Below are positions 1-9,175 of a stretch of DNA of 35,198 bases, one piece after another (positions within the stretch are counted from its first letter, which is position 1; each line of letters opens with the position of its first letter). The stretch covers positions 1-35,198 of the forward strand of contig PFUD01000161.1 of the NCBI GenBank assembly GCA_002789915.1. Reading direction: 5' to 3'. The DNA comes from Comamonadaceae bacterium CG_4_9_14_3_um_filter_60_33 (GTDB lineage: Bacteria > Pseudomonadota > Gammaproteobacteria > Burkholderiales > Burkholderiaceae_C). A program made the translations under genes and the position numbers. The notes below the pieces were generated by a model. It was not told the DNA's origin. It ran no database searches and worked only from the letters and a program-made list of their open reading frames with translations.

Positions 1-1
1 G

Positions 2-238
2 ACAAACGGACTCAAATTCAATGGTGGTGCCGACATCTATGGGTTGATCTATGGCGACCAGGCGACGTGGGACGAAGTGGGTGCCGGGAATGGTTCCATC
101 AACGGTGCACTCATCGTTCGCGGCAACTATTGTGCAAATGCGAACGCAGACTACAACTACCGGGGCGACCTCTTGAAGAATATTCGGGGGCTCACGGGAA
201 CGATGGCGCGTATTCCGGGCAGTTGGAAAGACTTTTAG
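2..238 (+). CDS. PilX-like minor pilus protein, C-terminal fragment (cut by window start)
   Basis: The reading frame is open from the left edge to a TAG stop at 236-238, giving about 78 residues of a protein whose start lies outside the window. The visible part is rich in Gly, Asn, Ala and Tyr (for example GGADIYGLIYGD and NGSINGALIVRGNY). This resembles the C-terminal beta-rich region of large PilX-type pilus assembly proteins in Burkholderiales, where 'IYG(L/V)IY' and 'G(A/V)(L/V)I..G' strands recur. A PilV-like prepilin gene follows 31 bp downstream on the same strand, which supports a role in type IV pilus minor-pilin assembly. The name rests on that context and a pattern resemblance, not on a visible domain signature. 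Any secreted Gly/Asn-rich protein remains possible. Confidence 0.45.
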   Translation, partial: TNGLKFNGGADIYGLIYGDQATWDEVGAGNGSINGALIVRGNYCANANADYNYRGDLLKNIRGLTGTMARIPGSWKDF

Positions 239-269
239 TCTTGAGTACCCCTATGGCCGAAAGAAAACC

Positions 270-1397
270 ATGAAAATATTTATTCGTAAATCTCAACATG
301 GATTCGCCCTGATTGAGGCTTTGGTCGCCTTGCTGGTGATGAGCTTTGGCATGCTGGCAGTAGCCGGGTTTCAAATCAATTTGTCCCTGAACTCAGATGT
401 CGCAAAACAGCGCACCGAAGCAACCCGACTGGCCCAGCAAAAAATGGAACAGTTGCGTACCTTCGACAACCTGACCACGTATGCCAACATCATGGTAAGC
501 AGCACATCGGCCACAGAAGAAACCATTACAAGCAGCACATCCAACACGATTTTTACGCGCTCCTGGCAAATGACGACCGCCAACACCCCCGATATGGGAC
601 GATCAATTTACGTGACAGTTGCCTGGACCGACCGGTCAGGCACTGCAGAACGAGTGCGGCTGTTTTCCCACATATCGGCCACAGACCCAGCTTTGAATGG
701 CAGCCTCTTCTTCCCGCTGCCCGATGGGACGATTCTCAGGCGTCCCAAGAATCGCAACATAGACATTCCGATTCCAGCGATATCGATCAGCAGAACGGAC
801 AAAAGTTATATTGAATGGCCAACAGGCGACACCCACAACCCAAGCTACTTGGTGTTCAGCGATGCCAGCGGTGACATTGTGCAGAAGTGCTCGACCTTGC
901 CGACAGCAGATAATCTGGACACCAACGCGTGCATACGCTTCGATGGCTATCTGCTGTCAGGCTACATCACTGGCGGCGCGAGCCAAGTTGACATGGTCAC
1001 CAGAATTCAGGTGCCATTTGAGAGTCAACAATATGTCAGTGGAACACCTGAGTGCTCCGTGACCAGTGCATTCGATCAGACTACCGGTGCTGCGATTTCA
1101 GACACCAAATCTTATATTTGCCTGATTCAGCCCACCGATCACGACACAAACGCCAACACTGCCCGCGTGTGGAGCGGGCGAGTTGATCTGGAAGGTGAGA
1201 CGAATACAAGCCTGGCTGGCACCTACACCTGTCGCTTCTCGACCAATGCCAATACATCTGACAACGATGATCATCCAGCCGTTTATTCACTGGTTGATAA
1301 ATCATTGGATAACCAGAATTTTTACATCACCAGCAACATCGACGATTGTTCAGCAGCGCCCAGGTTTTGGCATCGTACCAACAGCGGCACCTTCTAA
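270..1397 (+). CDS. pilV: PilV-like type IV pilus minor prepilin
   Basis: This 375-residue protein starts with a class III prepilin signal: a short basic leader, then HG|FALIE with cleavage expected after Gly11, Phe as the new first residue and Glu at mature position 5. A hydrophobic helix follows (ALVALLVMSFGMLAVAGF). Residues 12-65 match the PilV/GspI-type N-terminus, including the conserved stretch ending in QQKMEQLRTF. The remainder is a long soluble domain with several cysteines that could form disulfides, and I do not recognise it. The protein is longer than a typical PilV (about 150-200 residues), so it is a PilV-type protein with an enlarged C-terminal domain. It probably primes or modifies pilus assembly at the inner membrane. 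It lies directly after the PilX-like fragment and is likely in the same operon. No strong Shine-Dalgarno sequence is visible. Confidence 0.75.
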   Translation: MKIFIRKSQHGFALIEALVALLVMSFGMLAVAGFQINLSLNSDVAKQRTEATRLAQQKMEQLRTFDNLTTYANIMVSSTSATEETITSSTSNTIFTRSWQMTTANTPDMGRSIYVTVAWTDRSGTAERVRLFSHISATDPALNGSLFFPLPDGTILRRPKNRNIDIPIPAISISRTDKSYIEWPTGDTHNPSYLVFSDASGDIVQKCSTLPTADNLDTNACIRFDGYLLSGYITGGASQVDMVTRIQVPFESQQYVSGTPECSVTSAFDQTTGAAISDTKSYICLIQPTDHDTNANTARVWSGRVDLEGETNTSLAGTYTCRFSTNANTSDNDDHPAVYSLVDKSLDNQNFYITSNIDDCSAAPRFWHRTNSGTF

Positions 1398-1763
1398 TTA
1401 AGCGCTCCACAAACCCCAGACTTGTTACCTGAATCGAAAGTCGACAGAAATCTCAAAACCTGACACCAAGCGCGCACCCACGCAGCCCGGCAAGTTCATC
1501 GCCTTGCGCTTGAGCGAGCCCCTACACCCAGTGTCGCCCACGCCCACGATTTGCACCTTGGTGTACCGCGAACCCATTGACTTCAGAAAAGACCGCGATG
1601 GTTGGCAGCACATTGCGGTAGTCAGCGGCGACCAGGTTCTTCCAGATGGCGATGGCCGAATGAGGGTTAACCCTGCGCAGGGCTTCGCGTGCTGCGCGCC
1701 AGCCCAACAAGTTACGCAAGTGGGGTGCCGCTCCCCGACAGCTGGACGTGGCGTTTCTCTGCG
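1398..1763. other. 366-bp gap with no identified gene; possible decayed coding DNA on minus strand
   Basis: This stretch separates the plus-strand pilV-like gene from the stop codon of the minus-strand GTPase gene. Two overlapping open frames run on the minus strand, at 1425-1613 and 1522-1833. Neither has a convincing ribosome binding site or a family match I recognise. Their sequences look partly protein-like (for example AIWKNLVAADYRNVLPTIAVF in one frame and YTKVQIVGVGDTGC in the other). Reading from one into the other would need a frameshift near 1560-1600, which would fit a degraded gene. No terminator hairpin is evident after pilV. Confidence 0.3.
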
Positions 1764-3185
1764 TCATCGGCTGCGATCGTTTCGGGCTGCATGGACTGGG
1801 TTGGCTGCTAAATTTTGCAGGAAAAACTGGCACAAGCTGTCGCTCTGGTCATCGCGCTGCTTGCGTTGCCCGGCGGTCAGTTCAACCGCTGAGGCCCACT
1901 CGGGGTGAGCGCGCGCTGACTTGACGGCTGCCAGCAGAGGCCGGGCTTCTTTTTCAGAAAAAATGATGGGGCTTGGGGCCCGCAGCAAAAACTGGTCTGC
2001 GTGTCCTCGTTTTTCAAGCGCCATCAACATGCTCAGATGCTGCCCCGCAAGCAGCAACAAGGCACTGTCATTCAAACTCAATTCAAGCTTGCCACGTAAC
2101 TTGTTGAGAAGCTTTTTCCCGACGCGCCCTTGGCTAAGAAACCCGCCGATGGCCGCACCAGTCGTGACGCCTGCGCCCAGCGACACGCCTGCCACAGCAA
2201 CATCTGCCGCCAACCCAAATGCCATGCCCACCATGGAGCCAATGCCAAGACGTTTTCCGGCTTGCTTCAACATTTCAGGATTGAAGAGGTCTGAGTTCCA
2301 GCGCTCAGCGAGTTCCGGCAACATCGCGGTTTCTGCGCTGTCGAGCGCAAAGCCATGCAGTTCAAGCATTGAGGCAAATCCCTGCCGACTACGCTCTGCA
2401 ACCTCGGCTTGAAACAATCGGATGCGCTTTGCCCTGGCAGCCTCCTCAGAGACGACCTCTGCGTCCAGCGTTTCACGATAAGACGCCAAACTCAAGATCA
2501 AATCACCCACCAAACGCAAGCCCGACGTGTGCCGTTCCTGGCGCTCGCGGGCAAGGTACGCCGTCAGGTCTTGCAATTGTCCACGCCGTTCAGGCAGCAA
2601 ACCGCCGAGGTCGCTGTACAGGTTTTTCTCGGCATCGTGCATGGGCGCCACAGTTTGAAACCGGACACGCGCATGCAGGCCGTGGGTGGCAAACATGGCC
2701 AGCCACGCGGGCTCCTGGCTGTCTGAATTGCCCACGTAGTTCAGCACGGGCAGGATCGGTTTGGCACACCACTTCAAAATTTCAATCTCATCGGAAAATT
2801 TAGGCAGTGGCGTTTCCCGTGTGTCGATCACGAGCAGGGCAGCGTCCACGTTTTTCATGCAGCGCAGCACTTTGGCCTCCTGCTCAAAATCACCCAGTGC
2901 ACGCGGACCCGCCAAGAAAGCATCGATTTTTTGCGCGACGGGGTAGCAAGCATCCATGGCTTGCAGGTGCTCCAACAACGCCGGTGCATCCTCAAGGCCA
3001 GGCGTGTCGAGAAAACGAACGACCGCAACGCCATCGACGTTCAACGGTATCGCGTTGACGTCGCGCGTGGTGCCAGGCCGGTCTGACACTTCGCCAAAGT
3101 CATTGCGCCGCGTCAACGTGCGCAGTAATGACGTTTTGCCCGCATTGGTATGGCCGACCACGGCCAGTTCAATTGCCTTGGTCAT
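1764..3185 (-). CDS. DUF3482 GTPase (Era/TrmE-like G domain plus C-terminal DUF3482)
   Basis: A 473-residue protein with an N-terminal G domain. The P-loop is GHTNAGKT (residues 11-18), followed by a switch-I-like RPGTTRDV and the G3 motif DTPG. The usual G4 motif NKxD is not obvious; NYVG stands where it is expected, so base recognition may be unusual. The C-terminal half carries a Gly/Ala-rich hydrophobic stretch (GMAFGLAADVAVAG and following) that may insert into or lie against a membrane, as in the DUF3482 family. I chose ATG 3185 because AGGAGG lies about 6 bp upstream; an in-frame start further upstream would read through most of the end of the preceding gene without a ribosome site. 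The start overlaps the end of the DUF2868 gene by 17 bp, so the two are almost surely translated together. Function is unknown; a membrane-linked GTPase acting with its partner is the inference. Confidence 0.85.
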   Translation of the reverse strand: MTKAIELAVVGHTNAGKTSLLRTLTRRNDFGEVSDRPGTTRDVNAIPLNVDGVAVVRFLDTPGLEDAPALLEHLQAMDACYPVAQKIDAFLAGPRALGDFEQEAKVLRCMKNVDAALLVIDTRETPLPKFSDEIEILKWCAKPILPVLNYVGNSDSQEPAWLAMFATHGLHARVRFQTVAPMHDAEKNLYSDLGGLLPERRGQLQDLTAYLARERQERHTSGLRLVGDLILSLASYRETLDAEVVSEEAARAKRIRLFQAEVAERSRQGFASMLELHGFALDSAETAMLPELAERWNSDLFNPEMLKQAGKRLGIGSMVGMAFGLAADVAVAGVSLGAGVTTGAAIGGFLSQGRVGKKLLNKLRGKLELSLNDSALLLLAGQHLSMLMALEKRGHADQFLLRAPSPIIFSEKEARPLLAAVKSARAHPEWASAVELTAGQRKQRDDQSDSLCQFFLQNLAANPVHAARNDRSR

Positions 3186-4569
3186 GGTCCTCCTTCGCCC
3201 ATTGGGCCGCTGCGTCAGGGCTGTTGTTGAACACCTGGTCCAGACCCAAGGGCGGCAGCCAATCCAGCCAGCGCTTGACAGACGACGAGGCGTCTTCAGC
3301 GCTGCTCGTCCAGAGCAACACCGCAGTGGCGCCAGCGAAGGTGGCTGCCTCACGGATAAAGCGTTCCGTCGCGCGGTCCGGGCTGGCGGCGCTGTTGCAA
3401 ACGACGATCAGGCGTTTGGGGCTGGTCAATTGCAACTGCGCCAGGGTGGCACGTTTGCTGGCTGCGGAGCCATCTGTTTTTTTCATCAATCGATTGCCAG
3501 CCGCCCACAAGGGAGGCCAGGCTAAATTTTGCGGTAATTCGAAGCCGATGACAGCCCACCCCGAATGTGCTTGCGAACCTGGCATCACGGGGGCAGACTT
3601 TTGCGGTGCGGCGTGCTCGGTGTCTATGACTTCTGGGGCATTGAGCGATTCAAAGCGTTGCATGAGTTTTCGGATGTACGGGTCCTGGGTGTCAACCCGC
3701 AGGCGCCGCAATGTGCGCCAGAGCATGGTGGCGCTGATGACGCCAACCAAAGCGCGCAGTCCCAGTCCGTAGATTAAGGTGCAAGCGATCAGCCAAAGCG
3801 CCCATCCTTTGTGGTCGCCCTCGCCAATCAGCACATTGGCAACATCCGGCGTGGCAAAGCCAATAAGCCTGGGCAGACTGCCCGAAATCTGCGCGAATTT
3901 TGCGAGCGCCTCCGGGCTGAGAATGGTGGTTTCCCAGGTCAATCGAAAGGCAAAGAAAGAGAAGGCGGAAAACAAGCCGATCAATGTCAACACAAACGCC
4001 AGCGCCCATATGGCATGCATCATGGTGCCGAACGCCCAACTCAACAATCTGCGTTGCTGCCCGAGTACAGACAGCCCGGCGTCGAGCAACAGCCGGCTCG
4101 ATCTGCGCTTGAAGCCGGGTAGCTGCGTACTGGCGCTCAAAATCCACCGGGGTAAGCCACCACTGTCAGCGCCAAAAGTCAAGGCAATGAGCCAGAGGGC
4201 GAGGCTCACAAAGTGCGGCCCCAACACGGCAGCCAGCGCCCCCAAGGCGTTGATGCTGCGGTCGCCGCCGATGACTGCGCCCACCAAGCCATAGGACAAA
4301 AAGGCGACCAACACAGCGCCGACAAAGCTCACCCACAGCAACCAGCCGCGCCAGTGCGCGAGTTCCTGGTCCAGGTCAACCTGGGGCGCCAACAGCACGG
4401 CACGTCTGAACAAGCGATCCTGGGGGCGACTGAACTGGGCATGCGCCTCGCGCATGGCCATTACGTCATCCAGCGGCTGTTCCTTTTCTGCCAACTGCAC
4501 GGCGCACAGCAGAAGCAAACCTTCAAAGGTGCCGGGTAGAGCGGGTGGCGAAGTGGGCATGGTGGACAT
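3169..4569 (-). CDS. DUF2868 domain-containing integral membrane protein
   Basis: About 466 residues. An N-terminal soluble part of roughly 95 residues is followed by four predicted membrane spans, including VSFVGAVLVAFLSYGLVGAV, an ALWLIALTF-containing span, IWALAFVLTLIGLFSAF and LWLIACTLIYGLGL. A C-terminal cytosolic part (about 190 residues) contains LIVVCNSAASPDRATERF, reminiscent of a nucleotide- or phosphate-binding fold but without a Walker motif. This layout fits DUF2868, which in beta- and gammaproteobacteria is typically encoded beside the DUF3482 GTPase, as here with a 17-bp overlap. The start is uncertain: ATG 4569 or ATG 4560 are both plausible, neither with a clear ribosome site, and a more upstream ATG at 4656 would run into the tRNA terminator region. 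Biochemical role unknown. Confidence 0.8.
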   Translation of the reverse strand: MSTMPTSPPALPGTFEGLLLLCAVQLAEKEQPLDDVMAMREAHAQFSRPQDRLFRRAVLLAPQVDLDQELAHWRGWLLWVSFVGAVLVAFLSYGLVGAVIGGDRSINALGALAAVLGPHFVSLALWLIALTFGADSGGLPRWILSASTQLPGFKRRSSRLLLDAGLSVLGQQRRLLSWAFGTMMHAIWALAFVLTLIGLFSAFSFFAFRLTWETTILSPEALAKFAQISGSLPRLIGFATPDVANVLIGEGDHKGWALWLIACTLIYGLGLRALVGVISATMLWRTLRRLRVDTQDPYIRKLMQRFESLNAPEVIDTEHAAPQKSAPVMPGSQAHSGWAVIGFELPQNLAWPPLWAAGNRLMKKTDGSAASKRATLAQLQLTSPKRLIVVCNSAASPDRATERFIREAATFAGATAVLLWTSSAEDASSSVKRWLDWLPPLGLDQVFNNSPDAAAQWAKEDHDQGN

Positions 4570-4656
4570 GGTGGGCGGCCATTGTAGGAGGCACCCCTGC
4601 CACATCACCCAGTATGCGGATTCGAACCGGCACCCAAGGCTCGGTCTCGTCGGCAC

Positions 4657-4691
4657 ACAAAAAAAGGACTTGGCACTGCTGCAAAGTCCTT
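4657..4691 (-). terminator. Rho-independent terminator after tRNA-Val
   Basis: On the minus strand, AAGGACTT (4691-4684) and AAGTCCTT (4671-4664) form an 8-bp stem around a 12-nt loop, followed at once by a T-rich tract. It lies about 18 bp beyond the CCA end of tRNA-Val and probably ends transcripts of the whole isc-fdx-dnaQ-tRNA block. Confidence 0.85.
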
Positions 4692-4708
4692 GGTATTTCT
4701 GTTTCTCC

Positions 4709-4783
4709 TGGTGGGCGGTGCAGGTTTCGAACCTGCGACCCCCACAGTGTGAATGTGGTGCTCTACCCCTGAGCTAACCGCCC
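4709..4783 (-). tRNA. tRNA-Val (anticodon CAC)
   Basis: A 75-nt cloverleaf on the minus strand with encoded CCA. The acceptor stem is GGGCGGT/ACCGCCC, the D arm is GCTC..GAGC, and the anticodon stem CCACA/TGTGG encloses the loop TTCACAC, so the anticodon is CAC and reads GUG. The T arm is GCAGG-TTCGAAA-CCTGC. It begins 25 bp after the dnaQ stop codon with no promoter evident in between. It is therefore probably processed from a dnaQ transcript, or at least shares its terminator. E. coli also has a tRNA gene (aspV) just downstream of dnaQ. Confidence 0.96.
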
Positions 4784-4808
4784 TCGTCCCCATCAGGAAA
4801 GAGGCAGA

Positions 4809-5537
4809 TTATGTCACAGATTCTGGTGTTTTCTGCTCTGCGGTGCGCCAGATGGTCTTGGCTTTGCTTGACTTGTCAATTTGGGCCAACACGTCTTCAT
4901 GCGCGGCAATTTCCTGCGCGCTGGCGCTGATCACCGGCAGCACGAACTGGCTCAAATCCAGCGCGCTGACACGGTCACCGTTGGCGTCGGTGGTGGGCCC
5001 CTCGTCCATCAGCAGGGTGTTTTGCCCACGCGTGAGGTTGATGTACATGTCGGCCAGCAGCTCGGCGTCGAGCAGCGCGCCGTGCAGCGCGCGGCCCGAG
5101 TTGTCCACCTCCAGGCGGTCGCACAGGGCGTCGAGCGAGTTGCGCTTACCCGGAAAAATCTCTTTGGCCATGACCAGCGTGTCGGTGATGCTGGCCACTA
5201 CCTCCTTGATTGGCGGCTGTTTGAGAAGCGCCAGTTCCATGTTCAAAAAGCCCAGGTCAAACGGCGCGTTGTGGATGACCACATGCGCGTCTTTCAGGTA
5301 GTCGAGCAAGTCCTGGGCTACCTCAGCGAACTTTGGCTTGTCCTTGAGAAATTCGCTGGTGATGCCGTGCACCTTGAGCGCTTCTTCGTGGCTGTCACGG
5401 CCCGGGTTGACGTAAATGTGGCGGTTGTTGCCAGTGAGCTTGCGGTGCAGCATTTCAACGCAGCCGATCTCGATGATGCGGTCGCCGTTGTCAGCCGACA
5501 GGCCCGTAGTTTCGGTGTCAAGAAAGATTTGGCGCAT
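4809..5537 (-). CDS. dnaQ: DNA polymerase III epsilon subunit, 3'-5' proofreading exonuclease
   Basis: This 242-residue protein is a DEDDh exonuclease and the proofreading subunit of replicative DNA polymerase III. Motif Exo I is FLDTETTG with metal ligands Asp7 and Glu9. Exo II is HNAPFD with Asp94. Exo III-epsilon is HGALLDAE with His152 and Asp157. All five catalytic residues are therefore present. The C-terminal part beyond about residue 185 should bind the alpha subunit. AAGGGA lies about 7 bp before ATG 5537, which supports the start. The gene follows fdx by 51 bp on the same strand and is followed by tRNA-Val, so it appears to be a rider at the end of the isc operon. Length is close to the E. 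coli protein (243). Confidence 0.96.
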   Translation of the reverse strand: MRQIFLDTETTGLSADNGDRIIEIGCVEMLHRKLTGNNRHIYVNPGRDSHEEALKVHGITSEFLKDKPKFAEVAQDLLDYLKDAHVVIHNAPFDLGFLNMELALLKQPPIKEVVASITDTLVMAKEIFPGKRNSLDALCDRLEVDNSGRALHGALLDAELLADMYINLTRGQNTLLMDEGPTTDANGDRVSALDLSQFVLPVISASAQEIAAHEDVLAQIDKSSKAKTIWRTAEQKTPESVT

Positions 5538-5588
5538 GTAGTCCCTTTATCAGTTGGTGACAGAGCTAAATATCTGTCGCGCAAAGTA

Positions 5589-5927
5589 TCAATGGTTCTC
5601 TTTGGCGTGGTTGATGGAGTACTTAGGGATTTCTATGGTCAGGTTTTTCTGCGCCAGAATGGCCTGGCAGCTCAGGCGCGAGTTGGGTTGCAGGCCCCAG
5701 GCCTGGTCCAGCAGATCGTCCTCGTCTTCATCAGACGACGCCAATGACTCGAAGCCTTCACGCACGATGACGTGGCAGGTGGTGCAGGCGCAGCTCATTT
5801 CGCAGGCGTGCTCGATGTTGATGTGGTGCTCCAGCAGGGCTTCGCAGATGGAAGTGCCGGCCGGGGCAGACACCTCGGCGCCCTGCGGGCAGTATTCGGC
5901 GTGGGGCAAGATTTTGATGATGGGCAT
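5589..5927 (-). CDS. fdx: Isc-type [2Fe-2S] ferredoxin
   Basis: This 112-residue ferredoxin has the ligand pattern CEMSCACTTC plus a distal cysteine. Cys42, Cys48, Cys51 and Cys87 correspond exactly to the four ligands of E. coli Fdx. An acidic patch (SSDEDEDD, residues 65-72) fits the surface that docks with IscS. It supplies electrons for cluster assembly on IscU. It is the last isc gene here, and no iscX homologue follows: the next gene is dnaQ. A 38-bp palindrome separates it from hscA, so its expression may differ from that of the upstream genes. Confidence 0.96.
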   Translation of the reverse strand: MPIIKILPHAEYCPQGAEVSAPAGTSICEALLEHHINIEHACEMSCACTTCHVIVREGFESLASSDEDEDDLLDQAWGLQPNSRLSCQAILAQKNLTIEIPKYSINHAKENH

Positions 5928-5940
5928 AATTAAATGGTTG

Positions 5941-5978
5941 GGGTCAGAGCACGTTTGCTGCGCAAAGTGGTCTGACCC
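5941..5978. repeat. 38-bp imperfect palindrome (REP-like) between hscA and fdx
   Basis: The outer arms GGGTCAGA and TCTGACCC are perfectly complementary over 8 bp. Inside them CAC/GTG and TTTGC/GCAAA continue the pairing with one mismatch and one bulged G. The loop is only 1-2 nt. Palindromes ending in GGGTCAG/CTGACCC are common between genes in many proteobacteria and in some cases are linked to REP-associated tyrosine transposases. That family link is from general knowledge; no second copy was seen in this window. A transcript of the isc operon would fold here, which could protect or attenuate it. Confidence 0.75.
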
Positions 5979-5987
5979 ACAAGGTAT

Positions 5988-7844
<1,857 letters not shown>

Positions 7845-7905
7845 GATCGATGGGGTAAATTTGGATGGCGGATCAAGTCCGCAACGGCAGCCAGATTTTC
7901 GATGA

Positions 7906-8424
7906 TTAAATTTCTAATTTGTCCAAGCGTTCATTGACATCCGCAACAAAACGCTCGATAAACATCAGCGCCCTGACCTGCGCCACGGCGGCGGTGTAGT
8001 CGTGCGACTGGTCCAGCAAACGTTCGATTTCAAGCAGCGTCTCGCGCTCGGCCTGGCGGCATTGCCGGCTGATTTGCGCCAGGTCCTCGGCACCGTCGGC
8101 CTCATCGAGCTCTTCGCGCCACTGCATTTGCTGCATCAAAAAAGAGGTCGGCATGGCGGTGTTGTTTTCGGCGTTGACCGGCGCGCCGTGCAATTCGCAC
8201 AAGTAGGCGGCGCGCTTGAGCGGATTTTTCAGCCGCTGGTAAGCCTCGTTGATGCGCACCGACCATTGCATTGCCACGCGCTGGGCAGCGGCGCCCTGGG
8301 CAGTGAACTTGTCGGGGTGCGCCTCGCGCTGCAGGTCTTTCCAGCGGGCGTCAAGCACCGCGCGGTCCTGCTCGAAACGCTGCTCCAGTCCGAACAGCTC
8401 GAAGTCATCAGATTGAAGATTCAC
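7906..8424 (-). CDS. hscB: J-domain co-chaperone HscB
   Basis: The 172-residue protein has an N-terminal J domain with the diagnostic HPD motif at residues 36-38 (REAHPDKF) and a C-terminal three-helix region that binds IscU. It delivers IscU to HscA and stimulates its ATPase. Its ATG overlaps the TGA of iscA (ATGA, 8421-8424), which indicates translational coupling. Length matches E. coli HscB (171). Confidence 0.96.
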   Translation of the reverse strand: MNLQSDDFELFGLEQRFEQDRAVLDARWKDLQREAHPDKFTAQGAAAQRVAMQWSVRINEAYQRLKNPLKRAAYLCELHGAPVNAENNTAMPTSFLMQQMQWREELDEADGAEDLAQISRQCRQAERETLLEIERLLDQSHDYTAAVAQVRALMFIERFVADVNERLDKLEI

Positions 8425-8744
8425 ACGCGAAAAGATTCACCGCATCCGCAGCGATCACGCTCTTTGGGGTTGTTGAACTTGAAGCCTTCGTTCAAGCCTT
8501 CACGGACAAAGTCGAGCTCGGTGCCGTCAAGGTAGGCAAAGCTTTTGGGGTCCACCAACACCTTGACGCCGAAGCCTTCAAACACCATGTCTTCGGGGCC
8601 GACCTCGTCAACATATTCAAGCTTGTAGGCCATGCCGGAGCAGCCGGTGGTTTTGACACCCAGGCGCACGCCCACGCCCTGACCGCGTTTGGTCAGGTAG
8701 CGGGTCACATGCCGGGCGGCGGCTTCGGTCAACGTCACAGCCAT
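8421..8744 (-). CDS. iscA: A-type iron-sulfur carrier IscA
   Basis: This 107-residue A-type carrier has the three conserved cysteines at Cys35 (TTGCSGM), Cys99 and Cys101 (CGCGESF), the same positions as in E. coli IscA. It transfers iron or [4Fe-4S] clusters from the IscU scaffold to apo-proteins. It lies 20 bp after iscU, and its stop codon overlaps the hscB start, within an uninterrupted isc operon. Confidence 0.96.
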   Translation of the reverse strand: MAVTLTEAAARHVTRYLTKRGQGVGVRLGVKTTGCSGMAYKLEYVDEVGPEDMVFEGFGVKVLVDPKSFAYLDGTELDFVREGLNEGFKFNNPKERDRCGCGESFRV

Positions 8745-8764
8745 GATGGATCAGTAGGTTTTGT

Positions 8765-9163
8765 TTATGCGGTTTGCGATTGAGTGTGCTTTTGGCGGTA
8801 GTCGTTGACAGCCGCTTTGATGGCATCTTCGGCCAAAATCGAACAGTGGATTTTGACAGGTGGCAGCGCCAGCTCTTCGGCAATCTCGCTATTTTTTAGC
8901 GCAGATGCCTGCTCCAGCGTCTTGCCCTTGACCCATTCGGTCACCAATGAGGACGAGGCAATGGCTGAGCCGCAGCCATAGGTCTTGAAACGTGCGTCTT
9001 CGATCACGCCGGTTTCAGCGTTCACCTTGATCTGCAACTTCATCACGTCGCCGCAAGCTGGCGCGCCGACCATGCCGGTGCCCACGGACTCATCGCCCTT
9101 GTCAAAAGAACCCACGTTACGGGGGTTTTCGTAATGATCTACAACTTTTTCTGAATATGCCAT
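8765..9163 (-). CDS. iscU: Iron-sulfur cluster scaffold IscU
   Basis: The 132-residue scaffold has the three ligand cysteines Cys37 (PACGD), Cys64 (YGCGSA) and Cys107 (KIHCS), the conserved Asp39 needed for cluster release, and the HscA-binding motif LPPVK at 100-104. Clusters are built here with sulfur from IscS and electrons from Fdx. A strong ribosome site (AAAGGAG) precedes ATG 9163, only 12 bp after the iscS stop. Confidence 0.98.
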   Translation of the reverse strand: MAYSEKVVDHYENPRNVGSFDKGDESVGTGMVGAPACGDVMKLQIKVNAETGVIEDARFKTYGCGSAIASSSLVTEWVKGKTLEQASALKNSEIAEELALPPVKIHCSILAEDAIKAAVNDYRQKHTQSQTA

Positions 9164-9175
9164 GGTGATTCTCCT

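Noticed and set aside
4615-4650. tRNA-like T-arm (GGTTCGAATCC on the minus strand) beside the tRNA-Val terminator, a possible tRNA remnant or attachment site.
   Set aside because: Only about 3 bp of T-stem pair, there is no acceptor, D or anticodon arm upstream because the terminator occupies that place, and it does not duplicate the end of tRNA-Val. No integrase is nearby.
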